Shown here piece after piece: positions 1-7,080 of a stretch of 15,367 nt of DNA. Within the stretch, counting starts at the first letter, position 1. Every line of letters starts with the position of its first letter. The notes beneath the pieces were generated by a model. That model saw only the letters and a program-made list of their open reading frames with translations. It was not told the DNA's origin and did no database searches. The stretch lies in NCBI GenBank assembly GCA_949739085.1, contig CATIYU010000364.1:1-15367 (forward strand), given 5' to 3'. The position numbers were made by a program, and so were the translations under genes. The DNA comes from an uncultured Eubacteriales bacterium. GTDB taxonomy: Bacteria; Bacillota_A; Clostridia; Oscillospirales; Oscillospiraceae.

Positions 1-961
1 CGGGTGGCAGCATACGGCACAATCAAAGCAAGGGGAGTTATTGATGTAATCCGTATGGCAAAATGTGAAACTATGTCAGATGACAGGAGCTCATGGTTTA
101 AGATAGCAGAAAAGATAAAGGCTGAACTAGCGCCGCTTGAAGCGACCGCAAAAAGCGAAAACATTCCAGTCTCAAAAGTTGCTGGGTTTGATGCGTTATC
201 GAAAAAATACCCGGATTTCTTTTATTACTATGACGGACTAATAGATACTAAAGTGTCTCAATCCGTTCACCCGGCAGGCATGGTCATCAGCCCAATCACC
301 CTGGATGACAACTACGGCGTTTTCATAAAGGATGGAGAGACGTGTCTGCTCATGGATATGGAGGAGGCGCACGAAGTCGGCGTTGCTAAGTACGACTTTC
401 TCGCCCTGAAAACGGTCAAAGTCATTCGTGACACCTGCGATTACATCGGGATTCCCTATCCAAGCACCCACATGGTCAACTGGGATGACCAAGAGGTGTG
501 GAAAGATATGTGCTCCAATCTGACGGCAATCTTCCAGTTTGAAAGTTCGTTCGCCGCAGACTGTTTTAAGAAGTTCCAGCCGACCAACATCTTTGATATG
601 TCCCTGGTCACGGCTTGTATCCGTCCATCTGGGACTTCTTATCGTGACCAACTGCTGTCTCGGAAGCAGCACCACAACCCCTCTGAAATCATTGACGAGC
701 TTTTGGCCGACAACCTTGGCTACTTGATTTATCAGGAGGACACCATCAAGTTCCTCCAGCAGATTTGTGGTCTATCCGGCAGTGAAGCTGATAACGTCAG
801 ATGAGCCATTGGCCGCAAACAGAGAGACAGGCTGGATGCCGCCCTACCCTCCATCCTTGAAGGGTATTGCTCCAAGTCGTCCAGAGAGCGCAGCGTTGCC
901 GAGAACGAGGCCAAAGAGTTCCTGCAAATCATTGATGACAGCGCTTCGTATCAATTTGGGT
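1..961 (+). CDS. dnaE: Phage DNA polymerase III alpha subunit (DnaE type), exon 1, 5' end outside window, one in-frame TGA
   Basis: Replicative DNA polymerase of the bacterial C family. The frame is open from base 1 (codon phase 1), so the N-terminus and the catalytic aspartates lie upstream. Visible family features are the segment HPAGMVISP, the stretch VAKYDFLALKTVKVI, IFQFES, CIRPSG, and LIYQEDTIKFLQQ followed by SEADNVR and AIGRKQ. These follow the order of bacterial DnaE (compare E. coli KFDFLGLRTL and ADMLRRAMGKK). Between SEADNVR and AIGRKQ there is a TGA at 802-804 where the family has Arg or Lys; CGA to TGA is a one-base change. Downstream of it the frame is fully conserved up to SYQFG and breaks only at the intron, so the exon is real to U961. 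Either a nonsense mutation, a sequence error or readthrough explains the TGA. Exon 2 is at 1852-2798. Confidence 0.88.
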
Positions 962-1851
962 AATTGATTTGCTCATTTCTTGTGAACCCTATTGCTCAGG
1001 GGTGTTCTACAAAATGTAGAGCTAACGGTATCAGATGAATAAGACCGACCTATGAAGCCTTACAAGGAGATATAGGTTATTTTTAAGGACGAAGCCTCTG
1101 ACTAAGAGAACCTACGGCCCGGAAGCGGGTAGCAGGCGATACCGTGCCAAGCCGATACTAACCAGCTAATTTCATAATAGGGAGGTGAGAACTATGTATT
1201 GGAAGCCAATATTGGGGTATGAAGGATATTACGAAGTAAGCACGACAGGCGAAGTTAGAAGCGTAGACCGAGTGGTTTGTGGGAAAAACGGGCGTTTAAG
1301 ACAACTCCATGGCAAGAAAATGAGACTTACAAAGAGTAAGGGGAGAGATGGAGACGGCTATTATGTTGTCAACCTCAGAAAAACGGTAAGTCTGATGTAA
1401 GAGCAGTCCATGTTCTAGTGGCTACGGCGTTCATTGACAATCCGAACAACTTGCCAACCGTAAATCATATAGACGGTGACAAATCGAATAACTGCGCAAG
1501 TAATCTTGAGTGGGCGTCCTATGCCGACAATAACATTCATGCTTTGAGAACTGGTCTTAGGGAACCAAGAGGAACATCGGTAATCCAAAAGGAAATAAAC
1601 GGAAGAGAGATATCTTGGTTCAGGTCGGTATGCGAGGCATCAAAAGTCACAGGAATTGGACGAAGTTTGATTTCTCACTGCATCAATGGCCGTATAGATT
1701 CTGCTGGTGGATTTATATGGGAGAAGGTATCGGAAGGTGTAACGACTATCTCGTAAGAGAGTACGCCAGATGTTGAGCTGCTGGTGGAAGTGCAAGAACG
1801 GCGAAACGCCGAAGATATAGTCTGCGCCATTAGAAATAATGGATAAAAGCG
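962..1851 (+). ncRNA. Group I self-splicing intron interrupting the phage dnaE gene
   Basis: The polymerase frame stops at SYQFG and resumes as NHSVAYCLLGY, and joining U961 to A1852 gives an uninterrupted FGYNHSVAY. Group I elements are visible. P1: exon UGGGU (957-961) pairs with GCUCA (971-975), giving the expected U-G wobble at the 5' splice site. P2 candidate: TCTACA/TGTAGA (1006-1011 and 1015-1020). A further stem: ACCTAT/ATAGGT (1048-1053 and 1072-1077). P7: GACTA (1100-1104) pairs with TAGTC (1818-1822), inside the typical AAGATATAGTC element. A CGGCG-AAA-CGCCG hairpin lies at 1799-1811. P9: CCATTA-GAAA-TAATGG at 1827-1842, with a GNRA loop. The last base is G1851. P10 candidate: GATT (966-969) with AATC (1854-1857). 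The exon/intron boundary GGGT|AATTG recalls the T4 td intron. The endonuclease gene sits in the long loop between the two P7 strands. Confidence 0.9.
1194..1756 (+). pseudogene. Intron-encoded NUMOD4/HNH homing endonuclease, frameshifted
   Basis: Homing endonuclease gene in the group I intron; such enzymes cut intronless alleles and spread the intron. The start ATG at 1194 follows GGGAGGTG at 1180-1187; an upstream in-frame GTG at 1185 lies inside that ribosome binding site. The first frame begins YWKPILGYEGYYEVS (NUMOD4 DNA-binding domain) and ends after YYVVNLRK. The remainder continues one frame away: VHVLVATAF, then the HNH core NHIDGDKSNN and NLEWAS, then a C-terminal repeat-like DNA-binding segment (VCEASKVTGIGRSLISHCINGR, NUMOD1/IENR-like). 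The break maps to the A5 run at 1379-1383; six A's would restore one frame of about 187 aa. A -1 slip on AAA would do the same, so a programmed frameshift is an alternative, but a one-base deletion or sequence error is simpler. Confidence 0.85.
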
Positions 1852-2798
1852 ATAATCATTCAGTTGCTTACTGCCTACTTGGATATCTGTGCGGGTACTT
1901 CCGCCACTACTATCCCATGGAATTCATCACGGCATTTTTGAACAACGCCCAGAACGACGACGATATCTCCAACGGCACTGAACTGATGAAGGTGTACGGC
2001 GTTAAGATTGCCAACCCTAAGTGGGGCGTATCCCGTGGCGGTTACTTCTTCGACAGAGAGAATAAGACCGTTTACAAGGGAATGAGTTCCATCAAATATG
2101 TGGGCGAGGCCGTCTCCAACGAGCTGTTTGAGCTATCCCAGTCCAAGCAGTATCAATACTTCGTGGAGCTTTTAGCCGATATGGAGGAGCACACCAGCCT
2201 CGACTCCAGGCAGTTAGACCTGCTCATCAAGATTGATTTCTTCAAGGAGTTCGGAAACCAGCGTGAACTGTTCCGAATCGTGGAGATGTTCAATATGTTC
2301 AAGAAAGGTCAGGCCAAGCAGATTAAAAAGTCCCTTATCGACGGCACTCCTCTGGAACCTATCGTGAAAAAGTATGCGGTGGGGGTGACACGTTCCGGCG
2401 GGGAGGCTAAGAGCTATACGCTCCTGGATGTCATGTCCATCTTAAAAGGGGCAGAGGAGGCAGTCAAAAGCCTCCATATGGACGACCTGAACGACATCAC
2501 GAAGGTACGCAACTTCTACGATGTCATGGGATATATCGGCTACATATCCGGCAAGCCGGAAGACCGGAAAAAGCTATACATCACCGGAGTAAAGCCTTTA
2601 CATAGAAAGCGTGACGACAAGCTGTTTGGGTACAGCCTGTTCACAAAGTCCATCGGAAGCGGCGTAGAGAGCCGGTTCACAGTCTTTTGCAACGTGTACG
2701 ACAAGGAACCTGTCCAAAAAGGAGACATCATCTACTGCAAAGGCTGGGCACGGGACGGCGCCTACTTCAAGATGTTGGACTACGAAAAAGTTTATTAA
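1852..2798 (+). CDS. dnaE: Phage DNA polymerase III alpha subunit, exon 2 (C-terminal part)
   Basis: Continuation of the polymerase after intron removal. The first two bases AT complete codon TAT with T961, then AAT CAT TCA (N-H-S) and VAYCLLGYLCGYFRHYYPMEFITAFLN follow. This matches the DnaE segment [26 protein letters not shown] that lies near the end of the polymerase fingers. The remaining ~290 residues hold the helix-hairpin-helix-type region and an OB-fold-like C-terminus (KLYITGVKPL to GWARDGAYFKML). A naive gene caller would start a separate protein at ATG 1839, but that ATG is inside the intron P9 hairpin and has no ribosome binding site. The gene ends in TAA, 15 bp before the next start. 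Confidence 0.88.
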
Positions 2799-2813
2799 GG
2801 AAGGAGCAACCCA

Positions 2814-3209
2814 ATGAAGTGTATCGTTTGTGACCGCTGTAAGACCATCATCGAGAACCCACGGCGGTGCCGGGTCATCACCTGCGCCCGGCCTCTGAAG
2901 CCCCGCACGGGGTGTGACAAGGGCAAGGTCCCCTACCGTGGGAACGACCCTCAGCAGAACGACCTGCTCTGGGAGAAGGAAGTCTGCGACAAGTGCCTGG
3001 ACGAGCTGGAGGCTTTCTTCGAGGTCAACGAGGACGCTGACCCTCATCCCCCTGAGCCGGTAGAACCCAGCCCCGATGGCCCCGCCGACCCGGACAGCCC
3101 CGGAGAAAGCGGAGAGGGGGGAGAAAATCCTCCTAGCACCGGCGGCAGTGGCGGAGAGGGCGAGAACCCCGATGGCGCCGGCGCTGGTGGCAGCGAACTG
3201 CAGCCCTAA
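2814..3209 (+). CDS. Hypothetical Cys-rich protein with a Gly/Pro/Ser/Glu low-complexity tail
   Basis: A 131-aa protein in two parts. Residues 1-70 are Cys-rich (CIVCDRC at 3-9, later CDKC) and could bind zinc or another metal. From about residue 78 the protein becomes a disordered acidic tail rich in Pro, Gly, Ser and Glu, with near-repeats such as GEGGEN and GGEGEN. Start ATG follows AAGGAAGGAG. The gene is clearly more GC-rich than its neighbours, especially the tail, which suggests a recent acquisition or a composition-biased linker. I do not recognise the family. The opposite strand is also open for 208 codons here (2598-3224), but that is a composition shadow. Confidence 0.75.
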   Translation: MKCIVCDRCKTIIENPRRCRVITCARPLKPRTGCDKGKVPYRGNDPQQNDLLWEKEVCDKCLDELEAFFEVNEDADPHPPEPVEPSPDGPADPDSPGESGEGGENPPSTGGSGGEGENPDGAGAGGSELQP

Positions 3210-3213
3210 ACCG

Positions 3214-3243
3214 TTGTGGCACAATACCTAATCTGCATATAAA
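3214..3243 (+). promoter_or_regulatory. Possible sigma70-type promoter
   Basis: TTGTGG at 3214-3219 and TATAAA at 3238-3243 are separated by 18 bp, just upstream of the next gene. The -35 is weak and the -10 is good. It could restart transcription after the GC-rich gene. Confidence 0.3.
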
Positions 3244-3276
3244 ACTATGATTTTATTTTTGGAGGAGGTGTGTAAC

Positions 3277-3477
3277 TTGCAGAATAGCAAGGTGTGTAAC
3301 CAATGCGGCAGAGAACTTGATTTCTGGGATATCCAAGAGAACTTCACAATACATAGACACATCGGTTACGGTAGTATTCACGATGGTGATGTCATCAACC
3401 TTCATCTCTGTTGTGAATGCTTTGACAAAATTGTGGATGGGTGCAAGGTCTCTCCCATCGAGGAGGTGAACATATGA
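3277..3477 (+). CDS. Small zinc-ribbon-like phage protein, unknown function
   Basis: 66 codons from TTG 3277, chosen because GGAGGAGGTG at 3261-3270 is spaced correctly for it; the upstream ATG at 3247 lies before that site. Two cysteine pairs, CNQC near residue 7 and LCCEC near residue 47, bracket a His-containing middle (HRHIGYGSIHDGD), the layout of a small treble-clef or zinc-ribbon fold. Its stop overlaps the next start (ATGA at 3474-3477), so the two are probably translationally coupled. The function is not recognisable; such proteins are common in early regions of Firmicutes phages. Confidence 0.75.
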   Translation: MQNSKVCNQCGRELDFWDIQENFTIHRHIGYGSIHDGDVINLHLCCECFDKIVDGCKVSPIEEVNI

Positions 3478-4259
3478 CAACAGAAGAGTATAGAGCAATG
3501 GAACGTGAAGCTCTGGATAATCTTCAGAGACTTAACACCATCGGTATTATCGGAGACAATATTGCCTTTGTCATGAGCCAGGACGCGTATTTAGCCGCTT
3601 TAACCGAGACCGGGACAGTATGCCGGGCAGCTGACTACTCCGAAAGTGGAGAACAGACCGGAATACGTTCGGTCTATCGGGGATATGACATCTTCATCAT
3701 CAATGAGGAATCTCGTTCTATATTCCGGCCAGCGGTCAAAGGGATTCGGGGTGGAAGCGTTAGCTACGACAAGCTTTCTTTGGGTGACCTAGTTATATCT
3801 GAAACAGTAGCGGAAGATCCTCGCATCTTTGCCAAAATGCAGCTTGAGCCTCTTGTTTTCAATGACACTGGGCTGACGGTTCGTCGGCAGTACGATCGTG
3901 TTGCAAACGGTCAGGTTATATTTGCAGACCGAATTTCTACTGGGCAGGAACGGGGATGGCGAGAGGGGAGGATGCATGATCCCTTGTTCGATTGGAGCGA
4001 CTGTACTCAGTATGTCTCATCTCAACCTGACTTTCTTAGCCATCCGATTATGGGAGGGGTTAGTGGAGACGAGTTCGAGCGTCAGCTCAATGAGACAGCA
4101 GCTATGATACAGCAATGGAACGAAGGTGCAACGCCTAAAAGGAAGAAAGCTCCCCCTAAAAAGGATTGGAACGAGCGAATTACCCCAGAAGACACCAAGG
4201 AGCTTGACGAGTTTCTGAACAGCCTTGCAAGAAAAGGCACGCTGGAATCAGCAACGTAA
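3474..4259 (+). CDS. Hypothetical phage protein (261 aa)
   Basis: Start ATG 3474 follows GAGGAGGTGAAC and overlaps the previous stop; an in-frame ATG at 3441 lies inside the previous gene and has no comparable site. The N-terminus (TTEEYRAMEREALDNLQRL) is helical. The middle is mixed alpha/beta with several RxYD motifs. The C-terminus has a basic stretch (PKRKKAPPKKDW) followed by an acidic helix. I see no signal peptide, membrane segment or catalytic motif that I recognise. A stem-loop terminator follows the stop, so it closes the first transcription block after the polymerase. Confidence 0.8.
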   Translation: MTTEEYRAMEREALDNLQRLNTIGIIGDNIAFVMSQDAYLAALTETGTVCRAADYSESGEQTGIRSVYRGYDIFIINEESRSIFRPAVKGIRGGSVSYDKLSLGDLVISETVAEDPRIFAKMQLEPLVFNDTGLTVRRQYDRVANGQVIFADRISTGQERGWREGRMHDPLFDWSDCTQYVSSQPDFLSHPIMGGVSGDEFERQLNETAAMIQQWNEGATPKRKKAPPKKDWNERITPEDTKELDEFLNSLARKGTLESAT

Positions 4260-4278
4260 GTATCAACAACAAACCATG

Positions 4279-4317
4279 AAGAGCCCGGAGCTGGCAACAG
4301 CTTTTGGGCTCTTTCTT
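4279..4317 (+). terminator. Rho-independent terminator
   Basis: Arms AAGAGCCC (4279-4286) and GGGCTCTT (4306-4313) enclose an inner AGCTG-GCAA-CAGCT hairpin, followed by a short T-rich run. It lies in the gap between the 261-aa gene and the lipoprotein gene. Confidence 0.75.
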
Positions 4318-4340
4318 ATGGACAGTAGAGAGGTAGGACA

Positions 4341-4952
4341 ATGCAAAAAGTTTTCACTATCTTCCTGCTGGCAGTTATGATGTGCGTTTCGGTCTGCGGG
4401 TGCAGTGACGCACCTGCCAGCCCAGAACCCACACCAACTGCCTTTAGGGTGGAGGCTGAAGATGCGGAACCCGTTGTGAAAACACTATTGTACATCGGAG
4501 ATACAAATGTGTTGGAGACCGTTATGCCAACGAAGAAAGCAACGGAAGTCATGTATTACACAGAAGACGAAGTCATTATGCTTGCAAAGGTATTGCAGCG
4601 AGAATGTGGCGGTTTGCCAAGTGTCACAGAGCAAGCCTGTGTCGCATGGACAATCTGTAACCGTGTAGACAGTGATGAGTTTGACGGAGATACAGTAACA
4701 GAAATTGTGACGGCACGTTATCAGTTTGCTTATTACTACGATACGCCGGTAACTGACGAGCTGTACAACCTTGCATTAGACGTTTTGTCTCGATGGAATG
4801 CAGAACGAAATGGCGAAGTGTCAGTCGGTAGGGTGCTACCGAAAGACTACACCTATTTTACAGGGGATGGAGTGCATAATTACTTCCGCAACAGCTATAA
4901 AGGCAACTACTCTATATGGGACTACAACCTTCCATCCCCATATGAAAGTTGA
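4341..4952 (+). CDS. Lipoprotein with SleB-type cell wall hydrolase domain
   Basis: 203 aa. Residues 1-20 form a lipoprotein signal peptide (hydrophobic TIFLLAVMMCVSV, lipobox VCGC, Cys21), so the protein should be anchored outside the membrane. A Pro/Thr-rich linker follows. Residues ~75-195 match the hydrolase_2/SleB fold: LAKVLQRECGG (catalytic Glu position, E88), then QACVAWTICNRV, then a QFA segment and YFTGDGVHNYFR. SleB-type enzymes are lytic transglycosylases acting on peptidoglycan, best known from spore cortex lysis. In a phage replication and nucleotide block this is out of place for a normal endolysin, and the lipid anchor argues for a lysogen-expressed surface function or for local wall remodelling. 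The role is inferred; the domain call is good. Confidence 0.8.
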   Translation: MQKVFTIFLLAVMMCVSVCGCSDAPASPEPTPTAFRVEAEDAEPVVKTLLYIGDTNVLETVMPTKKATEVMYYTEDEVIMLAKVLQRECGGLPSVTEQACVAWTICNRVDSDEFDGDTVTEIVTARYQFAYYYDTPVTDELYNLALDVLSRWNAERNGEVSVGRVLPKDYTYFTGDGVHNYFRNSYKGNYSIWDYNLPSPYES

Positions 4953-4960
4953 GTGAACGT

Positions 4961-5647
4961 ATGGGAAAAGTAATCATTCAGAGCGAATACACCACGAAGA
5001 ATCCTATCACAATGATTGGCACGGAGGCCGGTATATGCTGGGGCGCGGATACCTCCGATGCAGAAAAGAACTATAGGCGTGGGATTGACTGCCTTAAGAA
5101 CGAGCACGGCCGGACGTTTGAGTTCCCCGACGTCTACACAGTCCTTGATGGTTATTCTGCCAGGGTAATTCGTGAGTGGTATACGCATATCGGCGGAGCA
5201 CCCACCCGACTCCAGGCCAGCACAAGGTATATCGACTACGAGCACGGGTTCGGATACTTCACGCCGCCGAGTATTGCAGGGAATGACGAGGCACTTGCGG
5301 TTTACGAAGACCTCATGAGCTATATATCCGCATCGCTCCATAAGTTGGACGAACTCGAAATTCCAAGAGAAGATTCTGCGCTTGGTCTGCCGCTGAGTAT
5401 GGAGACAAAAATGGTGGACAAGCGTAACCTCCGTAACCTGATTGATATGTCTCATCAGCGTATGTGTTCAAGAGCATACCACGAGTATCGCGGCCTGTTT
5501 GATGACTATCGCAGAGCGCTCAGAAAGTATTCCGGTGAGTGGAAATACATAGTTGACAACTACCTCATGCCCAAATGCAAGTACATGGGTTTCTGCAAGG
5601 AGCGGTATACCTGCGGTCTGATGCCGAGGAGAGGAGAGAGCGCATGA
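4961..5647 (+). CDS. thyX: Flavin-dependent thymidylate synthase ThyX, divergent signature motif
   Basis: Makes dTMP from dUMP using methylenetetrahydrofolate and FAD/NADPH, without the folate oxidation of ThyA. From ATG 4961 the protein has 228 aa; a TTG at 4949 would add four residues. Family features: R71 onward up to ASTRYIDY (S87), EDSALGLPLSMETK, NLRNL, and RAYHEYRGLF near 171-180, the order seen in ThyX. The classical RHRx7S signature is not there: the three residues seven before S87 are IGG (77-79). The C-terminus has three cysteines spaced C-x5-C-x5-C (206, 212, 218). It overlaps the upstream gene's end closely and its own stop overlaps the next start by ATGA. With the dNMP kinase, NrdJ and dUTPase nearby it serves phage dTTP supply. 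Confidence 0.82.
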   Translation: MGKVIIQSEYTTKNPITMIGTEAGICWGADTSDAEKNYRRGIDCLKNEHGRTFEFPDVYTVLDGYSARVIREWYTHIGGAPTRLQASTRYIDYEHGFGYFTPPSIAGNDEALAVYEDLMSYISASLHKLDELEIPREDSALGLPLSMETKMVDKRNLRNLIDMSHQRMCSRAYHEYRGLFDDYRRALRKYSGEWKYIVDNYLMPKCKYMGFCKERYTCGLMPRRGESA

Positions 5648-5733
5648 GTTTGATTTTTACAGCACTTGTTGTAGCCGCCATCCTGTACATGATGTGCGGC
5701 GGCAACAGTGGGAGCCGACATCGTTTCAGTTAG
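5644..5733 (+). CDS. Small single-pass membrane peptide (29 aa)
   Basis: ATG 5644 overlaps the thyX stop and follows GAGGAGAGAG. The peptide is a hydrophobic segment (LIFTALVVAAILYMM) followed by a short Gly/Ser/basic tail. It ends in TAG, just before the ribosome binding site of the next gene. No function can be assigned; the tight packing and good ribosome binding site support that it is translated. Confidence 0.55.
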   Translation: MSLIFTALVVAAILYMMCGGNSGSRHRFS

Positions 5734-5742
5734 GAGGGTGCA

Positions 5743-6273
5743 ATGAAAATTATCACTATTTCTGGAAAAGCGCAAAACGGTAAGGATACCACGGCTGGGT
5801 TTTTGAAAGAAGCTCTGGAAGCCGACGGATATCGTGTACTCGTCACACATTATGGCGACTTACTGAAACACATATGCCAGAAATTCTTCAGTTGGAATGG
5901 CGAAAAAGACGATAGAGGAAGAGCTATTCTCCAACATGTCGGTACCGATGTCATTAGAGCAGAACAACCGGATTTTTGGGTTGGATTCATCAGCAATATC
6001 CTTGATTTGTTCCCAGATACATGGGACTACGTTCTTATTCCAGACTGCCGATTCCCCAATGAGGTAAATACGTTAAAGGATGGTGGATTTAACGTAACAC
6101 ATCTGCGAGTAATCCGTGATAACTTTGAAAGTCCGCTCACGCCAGAACAACAAGCACATCCGTCCGAAACAGCGCTGGATAACATGACAGCTGACTATTA
6201 CATAAGGAACAATGGGTCGCTAACGGATCTACAAGTTGCTGTCATTAAATTTTTACTTGAGTTCAATGATTAA
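5743..6273 (+). CDS. Deoxynucleoside monophosphate kinase
   Basis: 176 aa P-loop kinase that phosphorylates dNMPs to dNDPs. The N-terminal beta strand IITIS leads into the Walker A loop GKAQNGKDT (residues 8-16). The central motif PDCRFPNEV and the later HPSE, with DYYIRNNGSLTDL at the C-terminus, are typical of the phage dNMP kinase family. Start ATG follows TTAGGAGGGTGCA. Placed after thyX, it would take dTMP (and other dNMPs from host DNA breakdown) on toward dNTPs. Confidence 0.85.
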   Translation: MKIITISGKAQNGKDTTAGFLKEALEADGYRVLVTHYGDLLKHICQKFFSWNGEKDDRGRAILQHVGTDVIRAEQPDFWVGFISNILDLFPDTWDYVLIPDCRFPNEVNTLKDGGFNVTHLRVIRDNFESPLTPEQQAHPSETALDNMTADYYIRNNGSLTDLQVAVIKFLLEFND

Positions 6274-6379
6274 GAAGCTCGGCAGCAAAAACAGATCGGT
6301 ACATTACGGGGGAAAATTCTACTTTTATTCAGATTGGAGGATGCAAATTGATCGTTTTTTTACAATGCAAAGACTGTAA
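6266..6379 (+). CDS. Possible 37-aa basic peptide overlapping its neighbours
   Basis: An ATG overlaps the kinase stop (ATGATTAA at 6266-6273), and the frame runs through the otherwise empty gap and 32 bp into the next gene. The product would be Lys/Arg/Phe/Tyr-rich. There is no clear ribosome binding site, so only translational coupling would support it. It may be chance. Confidence 0.22.
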   Translation: MIKKLGSKNRSVHYGGKFYFYSDWRMQIDRFFTMQRL

Positions 6380-6563
6380 ATATTACGATGTACATCCATC
6401 AGAAAGAGAAAAAATACCAGATAATTTTCTCACTTCGTGTTGCAATTGGTGCTACCACGGAATGTCGCCAAATGACTTTTGCAGTTTCGGTGAGCCGTAT
6501 GAATCTGTAAATGATTGGGCTATTGCGTGTGGGAGAGGATCAATTATCGAAGGAGAAAGTTGA
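6348..6563 (+). CDS. Small Cys-rich phage protein, unknown function
   Basis: 71 codons from TTG 6348, which lies 7 bp after GGAGG (6336-6340). Cysteines occur as CKDC (7-10), SCCNWC (~30-34), FC (~45) and a later AC, the arrangement of a compact zinc-binding domain. Proteins beginning CKDCKYYD-like are frequent in Firmicutes phages. No catalytic motif is visible. Confidence 0.75.
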   Translation: MIVFLQCKDCKYYDVHPSEREKIPDNFLTSCCNWCYHGMSPNDFCSFGEPYESVNDWAIACGRGSIIEGES

Positions 6564-6599
6564 CAATAAAAGACTGGTTTTATAAAGGAGGATTTGGTT

Positions 6600-6875
6600 T
6601 TGGTAAAAGAGTTCACAAGAGACTATTTGGTCAATGAATTGGATCTGCCATGGACTGCGATAGAGGATGATATCATCGACAACAGCCGGTGGAGTATCCA
6701 TCATGAGATCGTCTTCAAAGATACTGATGGAAAGTTCTATCAGACAACCTATAGCGTTGGCGCTACAGAGTGTCAGGAGGAGCGTCCATGGGAATATAAG
6801 TCAGTCGTGAAATGTACCGAAGTGGCAAAAAAGCAAGTCATGGTGGAACAGTGGATGCCTGTTGATTCCGAATGA
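6600..6875 (+). CDS. Hypothetical phage protein (91 aa)
   Basis: The start is TTG 6600, 8 bp after AAGGAGG (6585-6591); the TTG at 6594 would be too close to it. The protein begins VKEFTRDYLVNELDLPW and continues with alternating charged and aromatic residues (HHEIVFKDTDGKFYQTTYSVGATE), suggesting a small beta-rich fold such as an inhibitor or adaptor protein. There is no Cys cluster and no membrane segment. The function is not recognised. Confidence 0.75.
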   Translation: MVKEFTRDYLVNELDLPWTAIEDDIIDNSRWSIHHEIVFKDTDGKFYQTTYSVGATECQEERPWEYKSVVKCTEVAKKQVMVEQWMPVDSE

Positions 6876-6899
6876 AATAACCGTTTCACAGGAGGCAAC

Positions 6900-7061
6900 A
6901 TGAGCAAGAGAGCAATTTGTAGTATCATCCGCATTGGATCAATTGCAGCGGCGCTTACGGTGTTACGAGAGATGTACAAAATCGGTGTAGCGGGATACAT
7001 AATGGTTAGCTTGGCCGTCATTGCGTGGTCAATTGCAGAGTATATCAAAGACAAGAAATAA
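6900..7061 (+). CDS. Small membrane protein (53 aa)
   Basis: ATG 6900 follows GGAGGCAAC. The product has a basic N-terminus (SKRAICSIIR), a moderately hydrophobic segment, a short charged turn (REMYKIG) and a second hydrophobic segment (YIMVSLAVIAWSIAEYI) before a KDKK tail, so one or two membrane passes. It is unrecognised. It lies between two genes with clean ribosome binding sites and fills the space exactly, which supports its being real. Confidence 0.65.
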   Translation: MSKRAICSIIRIGSIAAALTVLREMYKIGVAGYIMVSLAVIAWSIAEYIKDKK

Positions 7062-7080
7062 AAAACGGAGGATTACTAAC

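Noticed and set aside
238..675. Minus-strand frame of 145 codons
   Set aside because: It is antisense to conserved DnaE and resembles no protein.
1839..1850. ATG at 1839 as the start of a separate gene
   Set aside because: It lies in the P9 hairpin of the intron with no ribosome binding site; residues M-D-K-S-D do not match DnaE, while joining 961 to 1852 does.
962..1851. Group II intron or intein
   Set aside because: No domain V-like hairpin or reverse transcriptase is present, and the stop codons in the insert exclude an intein; the P1/P7/P9 elements fit group I.
2598..3224. Minus-strand frame of 208 codons
   Set aside because: It lies opposite a GC-rich gene and the polymerase end, with repetitive Val/Gly/Ala content and no ribosome binding site; a composition shadow.
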